From assembly GCF_000315915.1 (NCBI RefSeq), contig NC_020186.1, forward strand, positions 1,488,001 to 1,552,000: 64,000 nt of DNA, read 5' to 3'. A program made the translations under genes and the position numbers. The notes under the pieces were generated by a model. The model saw only the letters and a list, made by a program, of their open reading frames with translations. It was not told the DNA's origin and made no database searches. This DNA is from Henningerozyma blattae CBS 6284 (lineage: Eukaryota; Ascomycota; Saccharomycetes; Saccharomycetales; Saccharomycetaceae). Of the stretch, positions 27,558 through 38,024 are shown piece after piece. Numbering within the stretch: the stretch's first letter is position 1; each line of letters begins with the position of its first letter.

Positions 27558-29280
27558 TTTGACGGAGGGAAAGAAAGTTGACCAATCTAGGTTGACCAAT
27601 TGGTTGTGTTGGGAAAAAAAAAAAAAATTTTAAAAAAATATTTGAATATTATTTTTATTAGTAAAAAAAAAAAAAAAATAATAAAGCTCTTGTCTAAACC
27701 TTAAATTTATCTTGTCAAAAGCTTACATATATATATATATATATATATTGATTATGAGCAAACAAAAAAAAAGAAAGTATTTACTCATATTAGCTCTCGA
27801 TATTTGATTTTCAATGTTCCATGTTCGATGCTCTTGCATGTTCAAATTAAAAAAATTTTTTTTTTATCTTCTGTTTCATTAACTCTGGCCGCCGAGTGCC
27901 GACCGCTTTAGTAAAGTATGAATCATTTCCCAGGGTGGTCCTATACTAAGACGACATATATTTCTTCATATTCTATTGACCCTGAATTAGATCATCTGAT
28001 GCTAACATTAAAAAAAAAAGCAACGTAAAGGGTATTATTACTCCATCGTCGATGTACAGCGAACTTTGTAGTAAGCATACACAATGAGTTATATGATATT
28101 CTCTCACTTTTCTTAGTATTTCACCGTTTTGCTGTAAATTAATTAATATATAAAACCTGAAAGAGTCAGAGCGCTGGGCGGCACTGCAGTGTTGCCTGGG
28201 CTCACATTCCGCGCAGCACCCGATTGGGCTACATCCATTCCCAGAACAGTCACTGTGCGTTTCTTATTGCTGCGCTCGCCACCTTCCTCATCAGGCAATG
28301 CCGGCCCGGGATACCCCCGCCTCGGCGATCCCCGGGCCGGCATTGCCTGATATGGCAAACGCACCGCCGGGCGAATGGCGCCGGCACCGCGCATTGTGTG
28401 GTTCTTCCGGCTACGGTCCCGAGAATTCCCGATGGATTTTGCTTGTATTAGGGGCGAGGGGTTCCGGTAATGCCCGATAACATTTCCCGACAATTCCCGA
28501 CAATGCGAGATAGGGGACTACGCTTGCCCGGTGGGGAAGTTTCTACGAGGCCGTGTGTGTTGCCGCACCACCTGCGGCGTTGGCGAATCAGAGAAGAGCT
28601 AGCGATAGGGATGGTTAGGGATCGGAATAGGAATAGGGAAGCTTTCTAAAGATAGGGCAATGGATAAGAATAGGGAAGTTTCTCCGAATGCGTCTGAGGC
28701 GATAGTAAATAGGGGTGGCGAGGTTTTTGGGAGGCACGGGGAGGGGAAAATATTATAAAGAAGAAAAAGAAATAAAAAAAAAAAAAAAAAGAAGGTGCGG
28801 CTGGGCCTGGCGATGGTGCCACTGCAAACACTTCTGCGGTATTTTCGGGGTACTGGTTCTCTGTCCCTGGTCGTAGGCGATGCTTTTCTTGGCAAGACCC
28901 TGGCGGTGCAGCCAGATCTCGTCGATTTCTTGTCTATTCTCGTTTCTTTTTTGTGTCGTTTTTCATGCTATTGCTGTTTGATCGTTTTTCGTGTCGCCGG
29001 AACCGCCCGGAACATTCTCCATCACATTCCCGGCAACGGGGTTGCTCAAATATGGAGGATGACCGTCGGAGAATGGCGGAAAGTGTTGAATGGGTAAAGC
29101 CGTCGGAGATTTGGCCGGTTCCAGATCTGACATTTAGAAAAATTTCGATGAGCTGAATTGAATTGAATTGAAAAAACTTTTGAAAAAAAAAAAAAGTTTC
29201 AAAAATGGTAAACAAAGAAGGGAAAAATACAAACAGTAATACAAATTGGAGAAGTTCCCCACATATTTAAGGAAATAACA
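27558..29280. promoter_or_regulatory. Divergent MAE1/TCD intergenic region with a GC-rich island
   Basis: The first part (27600-28140) is AT-rich with poly(A) runs and a (TA)n tract at about 27725-27748. From about 28140 to 29110 it is GC-rich and contains a 21-bp perfect inverted repeat (28290-28351), CACCCGATTGGGCT at 28217-28230, repeated gaatagggaag(c/t)tt units (28628-28682) and CACATTCC elements (28203, 29021). The frames called in it on both strands overlap each other and show no protein-like features. It is the shared upstream region of MAE1 and the TCD gene. Confidence 0.5.
28290..28351. repeat. Perfect 21-bp GC-rich inverted repeat with 20-nt loop
   Basis: Left arm 28290-28310 and right arm 28331-28351 are exact reverse complements (right arm begins cccgggccggcattgc). 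The 20-base loop is also GC-rich. This is a strong potential cruciform or RNA hairpin and is unlike the surrounding genome composition. It could be a structured element or a GC-cluster-like insertion. No partner copy with the same arms was noticed, apart from the shared CAATGCCGG near 22971. Confidence 0.9.
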
Positions 29281-30627
29281 ATGGGCAATAATACTTGGAA
29301 AGTCATTACCGCTACAGCTTTGTTGACAGTAGCAGCTTGTAAATCATGGCAAGTGTTGTCATCTCAATGCATTTCTCCAACAAATGTAAAGGAACCTGTG
29401 GGTGATAAGAAAAAATACAAGAAAAAATTGGTATTGGATACTCAGGATTATGATGACGAATTGTTTAGAGAACAATTGGCTAGAAATTATGCGTTTTTGG
29501 GGGAAGATGGGATGGAGAAATTGAAACAACAATATATCGTTGTTGTTGGAGCAGGTGGGGTTGGGTCATGGGTTGTGACGATGCTAATTAGATCCGGGTG
29601 TAGTCATATTAGAATCATTGATTTCGATCAAGTCTCATTAAGTTCTTTGAATAGACATTCATGTGCCAATTTGAATGATGTGGGGACTCCCAAAGTGGAG
29701 TGCTTGAAAACTCACATGTCTCAAATTGCTCCTTGGTGTGAGATTGAAGCTATAAATGAATTATGGACCATTGAAAATGCTGACCGTTTGATTCTAGAGA
29801 ATTCTCATGATAATAAACGTCCCACCTTTGTTATCGATTGTATAGATAACATCGATACAAAAGTGGATCTTTTGGAATATGTCTATCGTCACAAGATTGA
29901 TGTCATTTCTTCTGGTGGTGCTTCCGCCAAGAGCGATCCAACTCGTATTAATGTTGGTGATATGACCACCACTGAAGAAGATCCCTTGGCTAGATCAGTA
30001 AGAAGAAGATTAAAGAAAAGAGGTATCACCACTGGTATCCCTGTAGTGTTTAGTGCAGAAAAACCTGATCCTAGAAAGGCCAAATTATTACCTTTACCTG
30101 AAGATGAATATCAAAAGGGGTCCGTAGATCAATTGAGTGCCCTAAAGGATTTCCGAGTCCGTATCTTACCTGTCTTGGGGACCATGCCAGGTATTTTTGG
30201 GTTAACTATTGCCACTTGGGTTTTAACTAAAGTATCTGGTTATCCTATGGAACCAATAGAAGGTAAAAATAGAATTAAATTATACGACGGGATTTACCAA
30301 TCTTTAGCCGGTCAAATGACCCGTATCGGAATGCCCGATCAAAGGGTCCCTATCGCGTTAAAGGATGTGGGTTATATAGTGGAGGAAATCTTTAGAGGTA
30401 AATCCCCAATCTCGGGATTTTCTACTAGATTGACTTTATCCAAATGGGATCCCTCATTACCTGTTTCTTTGCAAAACGTGGTTTTAATGACAAAGGAGGA
30501 ACAAAAAGATCATGAATTAAAAATCTTAAACGGTAACCAAAAGTTACATGAGGTTTACCCACAAGAAGTCTTGGATTTAGTAGCTAAAAGATTTGATGAA
30601 GAAAAATATTATTCACAATTCCGTTAA
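29281..30627 (+). CDS. TCD1/TCD2: tRNA threonylcarbamoyladenosine dehydratase (Tcd1/Tcd2)
   Basis: An E1-like enzyme that cyclises t6A37 to ct6A in tRNAs, anchored in the mitochondrial outer membrane. The protein is 448 residues, as in yeast. An N-terminal hydrophobic segment (about 7-27, VITATALLTVAACKSW) is the anchor. The ThiF/MoeB-type domain begins with VVVGAGGVGSWVVTMLIRSG at about 88, followed by IRIIDFDQVSLSSLNRHSCA, and VIDCIDNIDTK; GGASAKSDPTRINVGDMTTT is the adenylating-enzyme segment. TCD1 and TCD2 are WGD duplicates in S. cerevisiae. The MAE1 side matches the TCD2 locus and the convergent LEU5 side matches TCD1, so neighbours do not separate them. Confidence 0.95.
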   Translation: MGNNTWKVITATALLTVAACKSWQVLSSQCISPTNVKEPVGDKKKYKKKLVLDTQDYDDELFREQLARNYAFLGEDGMEKLKQQYIVVVGAGGVGSWVVTMLIRSGCSHIRIIDFDQVSLSSLNRHSCANLNDVGTPKVECLKTHMSQIAPWCEIEAINELWTIENADRLILENSHDNKRPTFVIDCIDNIDTKVDLLEYVYRHKIDVISSGGASAKSDPTRINVGDMTTTEEDPLARSVRRRLKKRGITTGIPVVFSAEKPDPRKAKLLPLPEDEYQKGSVDQLSALKDFRVRILPVLGTMPGIFGLTIATWVLTKVSGYPMEPIEGKNRIKLYDGIYQSLAGQMTRIGMPDQRVPIALKDVGYIVEEIFRGKSPISGFSTRLTLSKWDPSLPVSLQNVVLMTKEEQKDHELKILNGNQKLHEVYPQEVLDLVAKRFDEEKYYSQFR

Positions 30628-30674
30628 CTAACAATTTTTTTAAATTAAAAAAAAATAACATTAGATGAAATATA

Positions 30675-30704
30675 TACACACAGGCACACACAGGCACACA
30701 CAGG

Positions 30705-30744
<40 letters not shown>

Positions 30745-30745
30745 C
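30675..30745. repeat. CA/TA microsatellite with CACACAGG units
   Basis: Three cacacagg units, then a (CA)n run, then (TA)n, in the convergent gap between the TCD gene and LEU5. It is likely to vary in length between strains. It lies where both 3' ends are processed. Confidence 0.85.
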
Positions 30746-30799
30746 GTAAGAGTAGACAACTCATAAATGCAAAAGAATATATAATAAAACAATTGATCT

Positions 30800-32038
30800 T
30801 CAAATACCTAAATACCATTTCATTCTTTCGTAAACGAAAAAACTACATGCAACCATGGGTGTCACTTTAATATATCCAATACTTAACCCTACGAAAAACC
30901 CTCTCCAACCTCTTTCTTGATAAATTTTTTTGGATATCGAGGATATTGATAAAAATTCATGTGTATACATATTAGCTGTAGATAATGCACTCACTTGTAA
31001 TCTTCTTCGAACAATCTCCAAAGGGTAAGCTGCAGTTTGAGATGCAATACCAGCTAATCCACCAGATACTAATTCAGCCCATGTTCTTAATGGCCTTCTT
31101 TGATTTTTCTTGATTCGAATCTTTTCTTCCTCAGCAGTCAATTTTAATAAAGAGTATGGTGCTATAATTGGATGTTTTAAAATATCATGTAAAAGGTCAT
31201 GCGCGAAAAATGAAACTCCTGCATACGGTATCATACCAAGTACTGTGGGGACAAATCCACGATAAAAATTACACCAATGTGCAAACCAAGTCGGTATATA
31301 TTTATTATTTATTAATGTGATAGATGCAGGTTCATTAAAGATTTCTTTAACAGTATTGGTCAATTTAATTCTCTTGTGTTCAGTAACATATGCAAGACGA
31401 ACTCTTGTCAAATCTAATGGATATGTAACAAATACACTACATAATCCGGCAAGAGAACCACTTAATAATCTTCTTACATGTGTTTCATATTCTCTTGATG
31501 GAATTAATACATTTCTTATTTGTTCATATGCAATAAATTTAATAGCCGCGTAGGGGAAAATTCTTAAAAGGGTCACTGAATGACCTTGATAATATCCTCG
31601 AATACCATCATTAATATATATATGTTTGAATGCTTCTTTTAGCCCCACTAAAGAACCTGCATATTTAGTATAGTGAGGGTTTGAAGTTTGAAATAAAATC
31701 TTGATTCTATCTAATGGAGCAATTAATGTTTTAGCACATGATCCAGATATACCACCTGCCAATCCTGAACGTAAGATATACTCAAGAGAATTTTTATTGT
31801 ATTTAGGACCTTCATATTCAGAATCAATTTTAGAAGGTTCACGACCACCTGAAGATGAAGAGGAAGGTGGTGGAAATGACGAAGGGGGACCAGTACCAGT
31901 ACCAGTGTTATTAGAAGATGGTACGGAACCTGGTGCAGGGAAAGGCGGTGGATAATGAATTGGGAAGGATGATTTATTAATTAATTTGGAATCTTCGAAA
32001 AGAGGACTATAAATTAAAGTCTTATTCGCATTGGTCAT
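30800..32038 (-). CDS. LEU5: Mitochondrial coenzyme A carrier Leu5
   Basis: A mitochondrial carrier family (SLC25) protein required for CoA accumulation in the matrix. The protein is 412 residues. About 80 N-terminal residues are an added Pro/Ser/Gly-rich tail, making it roughly 55 longer than the S. cerevisiae protein. The three carrier repeats follow, with signatures PLDRIKILFQT (from about 108), PLDLTRVRLAY (about 220) and PLEIVRRRLQ (about 355), and the conserved ends GIRGYYQGH, NFYRGFVPTVLG and GWRGFFVGLS after each. Six membrane helices are expected. It converges with the TCD gene, as LEU5 and TCD1 do in S. cerevisiae. Confidence 0.92.
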   Translation of the reverse strand: MTNANKTLIYSPLFEDSKLINKSSFPIHYPPPFPAPGSVPSSNNTGTGTGPPSSFPPPSSSSSGGREPSKIDSEYEGPKYNKNSLEYILRSGLAGGISGSCAKTLIAPLDRIKILFQTSNPHYTKYAGSLVGLKEAFKHIYINDGIRGYYQGHSVTLLRIFPYAAIKFIAYEQIRNVLIPSREYETHVRRLLSGSLAGLCSVFVTYPLDLTRVRLAYVTEHKRIKLTNTVKEIFNEPASITLINNKYIPTWFAHWCNFYRGFVPTVLGMIPYAGVSFFAHDLLHDILKHPIIAPYSLLKLTAEEEKIRIKKNQRRPLRTWAELVSGGLAGIASQTAAYPLEIVRRRLQVSALSTANMYTHEFLSISSISKKIYQERGWRGFFVGLSIGYIKVTPMVACSFFVYERMKWYLGI

Positions 32039-33856
32039 TAAAAAAATTCAAAATTATAAGTTATAGCTGATATTAGAGAAGTTGATTGATTGTAGTATTG
32101 CCTAATTTATTTATTTATTTTTATTTTTCTTTTTTATTTTAAAAAAAGGATAAATGCAATTTGAATAATGAAATTAAAAAAAAAAAAGTAGGCAGTTTGA
32201 ATATGAGAGAAAAATTAAAGTATAAACAAACAAAATTGTCTTTAATATGCTTTTTTTTATTCTAAAAATTCTTTATGCTGATGTTGTGACACCTCCAAAG
32301 AATAAGATAAAAAAACGGGACTTTCAATAGCGTCTTCACAGAATGCTGCTATTCAAGTTAACTTGAATGTTTGAGGTTATAAATCGATTGATATGAGGCT
32401 AGTGAAAGTAGTAATACCAGATTGGCATATATTAGAAAGATATGATTTTATTTATATGGTAAAATGCAACAAAGATTAAAAAAGAAAAAAAAATTGTGTT
32501 CGTTGGAATATTATTAAGTAATGATATTCTTTTCTTCAAAAAAAAAAAATAAAATTAGTGATTAGGGATTCTTTTTTTTTTTTTTAATTTTTTATTTTTT
32601 TATTTTGGTGATTGAACTTCAAGGAGTTAAATCGATAGAAAATGAAGCAAATAAAGAAAGCAAAAGGGAATAATATTAAAATAATACAACTTTCTGAACT
32701 TTGGAGTTTGAAAGTGTAGTTTCTATAATATTATAAAGATATTTTTAATTTTTTTTTTTTGTATTTGAATCATCAATTTACTTTTTTAAGATTCTTGTAT
32801 ATATCAATATAATTTAGTCTTTACAAATTTTAAATTCTATTCTACACACCGAATAGAGATCAGAAAAGCGGATGAAATTGAGATTTACCATTTTCGGGTT
32901 TTAGCTGATAACTCCGCAGGAGGACCGAATTAGTACACACCGTTATCAGAGGAACAATGGTATATAGAAGATATTTAAATAATGATTATTAAGTCAAATT
33001 ATTCATCAAAGGTAATTGGTCAAAAGGAAAATATGGAAAACGGATAATGACGATTTACATCAATTGTCCAAATGCATGAAGAGTTTATTTTTTTTTTTCT
33101 TGCAAAAAAAAAAGAATATAACGATAAATTTACAAAATTTCTTTGCACTTGTTCAAAAAAAAAAAATTAGTGGCAGTAAAAATTAATTAATTATTTGTAT
33201 ATATAGAGTAAATATAATTAACAATAAAAAAAAAAGTAAGTGTAATAAGTTTAAATAATAATTGAGACAGATTAATATTAGAAAGAAGATTAAATTTTCT
33301 TCCTGTTAAATACAATTTGAGTAAGGAATGAATGTTTTCCATTCTTAAAAAAAAATATAACTAAATGGTGTAATGTACTGTGATATTAATATATATTGTA
33401 AGGTGTAGATAAGAGGAATAGTGATGTGATAATATAGTTAAGGGGGTAAAGGATAGGAGAAATAAAAAAAAATAAGAATGAATTAAAAAAAAATACCTGT
33501 TATAGTATGAAACAAATAAGTAACTTAAATGTGAAGAAGTTTGAAAAATGGACATTAAAAGAGAAGATGAGATTGAAATTTTAGGGGAAATTAATCAAAA
33601 AAATAAAAGAAAAAGTTGAGAAGGAAAAAAAAAATAAAAGAGTTTAATTTATTAATGCTGAGCAACTGATCTGACGTTGCAATTTTTATATGAAGTTTGA
33701 TTGATGCAAAATATTATAATAGTAATGATGATATTAGTGTGACAAATGATGCTTTATTACAAATAAAAAAGGAGATGAGAAAAGAAAAAGAATTTAGTCA
33801 TAAGGAGGGAGAGAGAAGAGAAATACTAAGACATTAGGAAAAAAATATGAGGTTTG
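32039..33856. other. LEU5-BSD2 intergenic region, very AT-rich
   Basis: About 1.8 kb of low-complexity AT-rich sequence with many poly(A) and poly(T) runs, holding the LEU5 promoter and the BSD2 3' region. An 18-bp perfect palindrome ATTCAAGTTAACTTGAAT lies at 32351-32368. The segment 32850-32960 is a little less AT-rich. No gene, tRNA or LTR is recognisable. Confidence 0.4.
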
Positions 33857-34966
33857 TCATACTTGATCTTGTGCCAAATATCTAGCTTCCATTCTTTTAA
33901 CTTTAATATAATCGAAAATACCTTTAACAATAATGAAAGAACCTAATAATGCAACTGCTACAGCCAACAAAGGTAGTTTTTGTTTTTCTTCTTCTAAACC
34001 ATGACCCAAAGTGGATTCAAAATTATCTTGTTCAGTTGGTTTTGAATATAAATGCAAATTATCAAATTCCATTGGATCATTTAACTTAATTCTATCAATT
34101 TTTTTATATTTACCAACTTTAGAAGTTACATCATTTGGAACCATGGAAAAAGCATAAGTAATAAAAGTGACACCTAAACCTAATCTTGAACCTTGTTTTG
34201 CAGCATGAGATGTGTGTAAGACATAAGTAATTAAGAACCCTGCAAATTGGAAACATGTACTAACAATGATATTCCATAAGAGATTAGCAAAATTTCCGAC
34301 AGGTAAACCTTCGATACAGATATCGTCATAATATAAATTTGATCCATCACCTGTACCATGGTAATAAGAGGGAGCCATATCATTTGCTGCATCGTCATAA
34401 CAAGGAGGTTGATCTTCATCATTTGAACCATCTTGATTTTCATTATTGGAAGTAGGTTTAGCTGATAGATTACTGAATACCCCGTCGTAAGATGCACCAT
34501 GATTGAAAAATGGGTTTGCAGAAGAATGACGATGATGGTGATGACGATGTGGTTCATTACCGTTAGCAGTATTATCATTTATCGAATCTGTGGATAATGC
34601 CGAAAAGGCAGATGATGACGAAGCATCGTTATGATGCCTTTGGAAAACTCTATCTAATACATTGAAATGGAAGCCGATTGATTCTATTCGTCTAGCAGCA
34701 CTATTTCTTAAATTTGACAATAACCCATTGTTTTGTGTAGTATTTAATTGTGTGTCGTTACTGGCAGTATCAATACTTTCTTGATTGAGGGGACTTGTGG
34801 GACGATTAGACTCTATATCGGTACTAGAAGAAGAATCGATTATTCTATCATTCTGTGTGTTGTCATTTTCAACCGAGTTACTTGTTGGTGTGGAGTGTTG
34901 ATCGTCTAGTAGACCTGTTTCTATATCACCCTGAGCAGTATTGTCGTGATGTATTAGTGGGGACAT
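33857..34966 (-). CDS. BSD2: Bsd2-like adaptor for Rsp5 ubiquitin ligase (Ndfip family)
   Basis: Bsd2 recruits the Rsp5 ligase to metal transporters (Smf1/2) and other membrane cargo for vacuolar sorting. This protein has 369 residues. The N-terminal half is Asn/Ser/Asp-rich and cytosolic, including a His-rich HRHHHHRH patch, then a block resembling Bsd2 (YDGVFSNLSAKP) and a PY-type motif PPCY near 187, which would bind Rsp5 WW domains. Three hydrophobic segments follow: LLWNIIVSTCFQFAGFLITY, LGLGVTFITYAFSMV and LLAVAVALLGSFIIVKGIF, with HAAKQGSRLGLG between the first two. In S. cerevisiae BSD2 is on chromosome II, so its position between LEU5 and QCR10 differs. Confidence rests on the motif and membrane layout. 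Confidence 0.85.
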   Translation of the reverse strand: MSPLIHHDNTAQGDIETGLLDDQHSTPTSNSVENDNTQNDRIIDSSSSTDIESNRPTSPLNQESIDTASNDTQLNTTQNNGLLSNLRNSAARRIESIGFHFNVLDRVFQRHHNDASSSSAFSALSTDSINDNTANGNEPHRHHHHRHSSANPFFNHGASYDGVFSNLSAKPTSNNENQDGSNDEDQPPCYDDAANDMAPSYYHGTGDGSNLYYDDICIEGLPVGNFANLLWNIIVSTCFQFAGFLITYVLHTSHAAKQGSRLGLGVTFITYAFSMVPNDVTSKVGKYKKIDRIKLNDPMEFDNLHLYSKPTEQDNFESTLGHGLEEEKQKLPLLAVAVALLGSFIIVKGIFDYIKVKRMEARYLAQDQV

Positions 34967-37184
34967 AATTTATTATTATTATTATTATTCTTTTATATTT
35001 AATATGTGTATAAATATACCATAAAAAGGAGAGGATATAAAAAGTCTGTAGTGTAGAGGGATCAAGAATGCTAATGCAATAATATCAATCTAGTATATCT
35101 GACTACGTATTCCTATTCTGTATTCTTTACTTCACCTTTGCCACCTGATATTTATTTTTTTGTATGGAAACAATGAGGAGGTGAGACGAAAAGATGAATG
35201 CGCTTATGAGGATTAGTAATAAAAGAAAACAATTGATTGAAGCGTTTAATATAAGTTTAGCAATATTTTATTAGTATTGAATTGAACAAATAGTGTTAAA
35301 GTTTTAATTATATTATATTATATTATATATATTTTTTTTATTTTTTGTGTGTTTGTCTATTGATAAATGGCTGATGGTTACAGATTAAAACAATCGATTT
35401 CAAATAAGTACACACACACACTTTTAAAAAAAAGTCTAGTAAAAATTAATGAAACTAACCAAGTAGGAAAATTATATTTACTTCGGCTCTTAAAAAAATC
35501 AGAAAATTAAAATAAAAAGAAAAAAGAAGAAAAACTCAAAAATTGAGAAAAATGAAGTAGAGCTAAAAAAGACAAATATAAGATCGACAGAGCGTAATGT
35601 CAAATGAGAAAAATTAAAGTTCTCCGAATATCACTAAGGAACAAGCAATATATAAACAAGGAGAGACAAGTTTACATATATATAAGAATATTTTTTATAT
35701 AGATATTATTTAAGAGTAACACACTCACATTCATATGCATACAACTAGACCCCAGAACCATAAAAATGCTGTTAATCTTAATTATTTTAAGCCACAATGA
35801 AAACTATTTCTTATAACCTAGGATTCCTATATTTTTATTTTCCTGATTTCTACTCACATGTCATTCTTTCAACTTACAGTAGATTCTAGTGGCAGCAAGT
35901 CTTGAGCTAAAAATGGCAAGAATATCGACGTTATTAACCTGTAGCCTTCTTTGTCTTGTGAAAATGGCTTTACGATGACAATTTTAATAAGCCTAGAAGA
36001 ATTGAGGATTTCATTATTACTACTATTATTACTATTACTACTACCAAAATTTACCCATTTGTAATCACCAATCAAATTCTCATCTTCAATTCGTTCTTGA
36101 TTATTACGTTTTCTTTAAAAAGTCCATTCCATTACGAAATCGGCGCGGAAATGCCCGAATGGGCCAACCCCGTGACCCGAAAACGCGCTGCTAGTGCGTC
36201 TTCACACAGCCTATCCTGAATAGGAAACAGAGCTCGAAGGATACCACAGAAACATACGTAGTGGAGTTCCAGCCATTTCCCGTACATGTGACGGCGCAAA
36301 CGAAAGGGGTTAAACTAGACGTTCCTATACGAGATTCTACAGTCACAGGCACGTGATGGTGACAGCCAGGGTAGTAAAGTTCCGCGGAAATTATTAATTA
36401 TCCATGACCCCTTGTCTGGAGAAACACCGTGGAGAACATATTGGATGTTTCCCGTTTTGTTTTATATCCGCGGTTTTTGTGTTTCGTACCTTAGTGTTTT
36501 TGGGATTACCTATTGGGGACATACACATTCTTGAAATAGAGTTGAGGCTAAACCCGTGAAGAATGCGACACATATATAGCTTTAGTAAAGGAAGAAATAT
36601 GGCCAAAAACCAAATAAAACAATGATAATAATAATAATCATAATAATATGGAAAACACTTAATTCGGCCAATAACAGTAGAGCGTGGTAACTTTAAATTT
36701 GGAATGTTTATTAAGCCATCTCATCTCGGTTACAATTTCTGTTTCTTTCTTTGTTTCCGTCTTTATTTTTTTTTTATTTATTTGTTACGTTTTGTTATAT
36801 TTTCTTTGGTCTCGTTTAAAGTTTCCTTAGAATCCGTGAGTTAAAGCTTTAGCTATGCCGGAGAATAGTCGGGCTGAAGCAAAGTGTTAAGTAATTAAAA
36901 ATTACAGTAGTATATATATATAATAAATAAGAAAAAACAGCTATTACGGCCCTCGCATTCATCCTTGCTTGTTGTTGTTGAATATAGACATGATATTAAT
37001 CGAATATATAGGTAGAATGAGTAGATATAAATAAAAATATACAAGGAGAGTCAACCGGCTGTATAGATCATGGTTCCGTATTATGATGATAGAATCAATA
37101 AATAGTAATAACAAATGTTATGGTTGGTCTGAAAATAAATAACGATTTGGTTGATACGCCTTGTACCGAACTTATGCGTTTGAT
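34967..37184. other. Long gap upstream of BSD2 with a promoter-like, GC-richer block but no gene
   Basis: About 2.2 kb between BSD2 and QCR10. The segment 36120-36600 is clearly less AT-rich and contains GCCCGAATGGGCC (36153-36165), CACGTGAT at about 36352, CCGCGG elements near 36382 and 36470, and a TATATAG at about 36570, which is the layout of a yeast promoter. However, no ORF follows within several hundred bases on either side. An uncharacterised non-coding transcript, a lost gene or distant regulatory sites are possible. Frames at 35869-36075 and 36394-36606 are not credible. Confidence 0.4.
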
Positions 37185-37536
37185 TTACTCGGAATCTTCT
37201 TCTTGTTGCTTTGGAGGTGGCAATTTCTTTGCCCAGTAAGAACCATAGACAGGTATCTTTCTAAAGAAAGTTTCTTGGAATAATGGCCATCCCTCAACAA
37301 ATACAAATATGCCTGCTAAGGAAGCACCTCCCCATAACATCAAGTTTGGAGAATATGTCAATGTGTTTCTTAAAGTTAGGTTACCAAATCTTGTGGCACC
37401 TTTAGCAGAAAATTTAGAAGTGTACTAGTTTAAAAAAAAAAAGAAATAAAAAAATACATATAGGGGAGGGTTTGTTAGTAAGGGTTGTTTGATTGTGTAT
37501 CTCAATAGAAGCTATACTTGTACATACTGAAACCAT
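37185..37536 (-). CDS. QCR10: Ubiquinol-cytochrome c reductase subunit 10 (two exons)
   Basis: A small subunit of mitochondrial complex III. Exon 1 (37536-37528) encodes only MVS; exon 2 (37424-37185) continues YTSKFSAKGATRFGN ... to a TAA at 37187-37185. The mature protein is 82 residues with one membrane helix (LMLWGGASLAGIFVFVEGW) and the family block SPNLMLWGGAS and WPLFQETFFRKIP. S. cerevisiae QCR10 is of similar size (77 residues) and also has an intron right after its first codons. It lies between LEU5/BSD2 and OSH, matching S. cerevisiae chromosome VIII. Because exon 1 is nine bases, simple ORF calling misses the gene. Confidence 0.95.
37425..37527 (-). other. QCR10 spliceosomal intron, 103 nt
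   Basis: GTATGT 5' splice site at 37527-37522, canonical TACTAAC branch box within ccttactaacaaacc (about 37471-37477), a T-rich tract, and TAG at 37427-37425. Splicing joins codon 3 to TAC ACT TCT in frame. Confidence 0.95.
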
Positions 37537-38024
37537 TTTGATTGTGTAAATTTATAATTTTGTTTTGTTGTTGTCCGAGCTAGTTTTTAATAAAACGTTA
37601 ACTATAAATACTTATACATGTAATATAATCCTTGATATAAAATACGCTTAGACTTTCAAAGACTATATCTATGTAAAATTAACCCGGACGACTCTGGAAT
37701 CTCGCTCAATCATGGGAAATCATGGTTTTTTTGATTTCTTTAAATGCGATATATTCTGCCTCGGCTTTAACCACTCCTTGTTTCCGTCTGGGTATTTTTT
37801 TATGACTGACACCGCAATAAAAAAAATACATATATATACATATAATTACTGTCATAGCAATATTTAAAGATGTATAATTGAGATTAAGATAAATAAATAA
37901 AGATATATATATATATATATATATATTATAGCTTATATCTATACTGCATAGATGCATATTTACATGTATACATTCCATAAATATAAGTCAATTCATAATG
38001 AGGGGTATCAATACCATGCAGCAT
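37537..38024. other. QCR10 promoter and OSH 3' region
   Basis: About 490 AT-rich bases with a (TA)n run at about 37903-37927. The minus-strand frame at 37706-37978 is low-complexity (IYIYIYIS) and not credible. The region should carry the QCR10 promoter and the OSH polyadenylation site. Confidence 0.4.

Noticed and set aside
28143..28895. Several frames in the MAE1/TCD GC-rich island (28143-28493, 28599-28895, 28795-29097)
   Set aside because: They cover the inverted repeat and simple repeats, overlap in both directions, have poly(Phe) runs and no family resemblance.
30675..30745. Telomere-like or CRISPR-like repeat
   Set aside because: The units are CACACAGG, CA and TA microsatellites without spacers or telomeric G-rich pattern, between two convergent single-copy genes.
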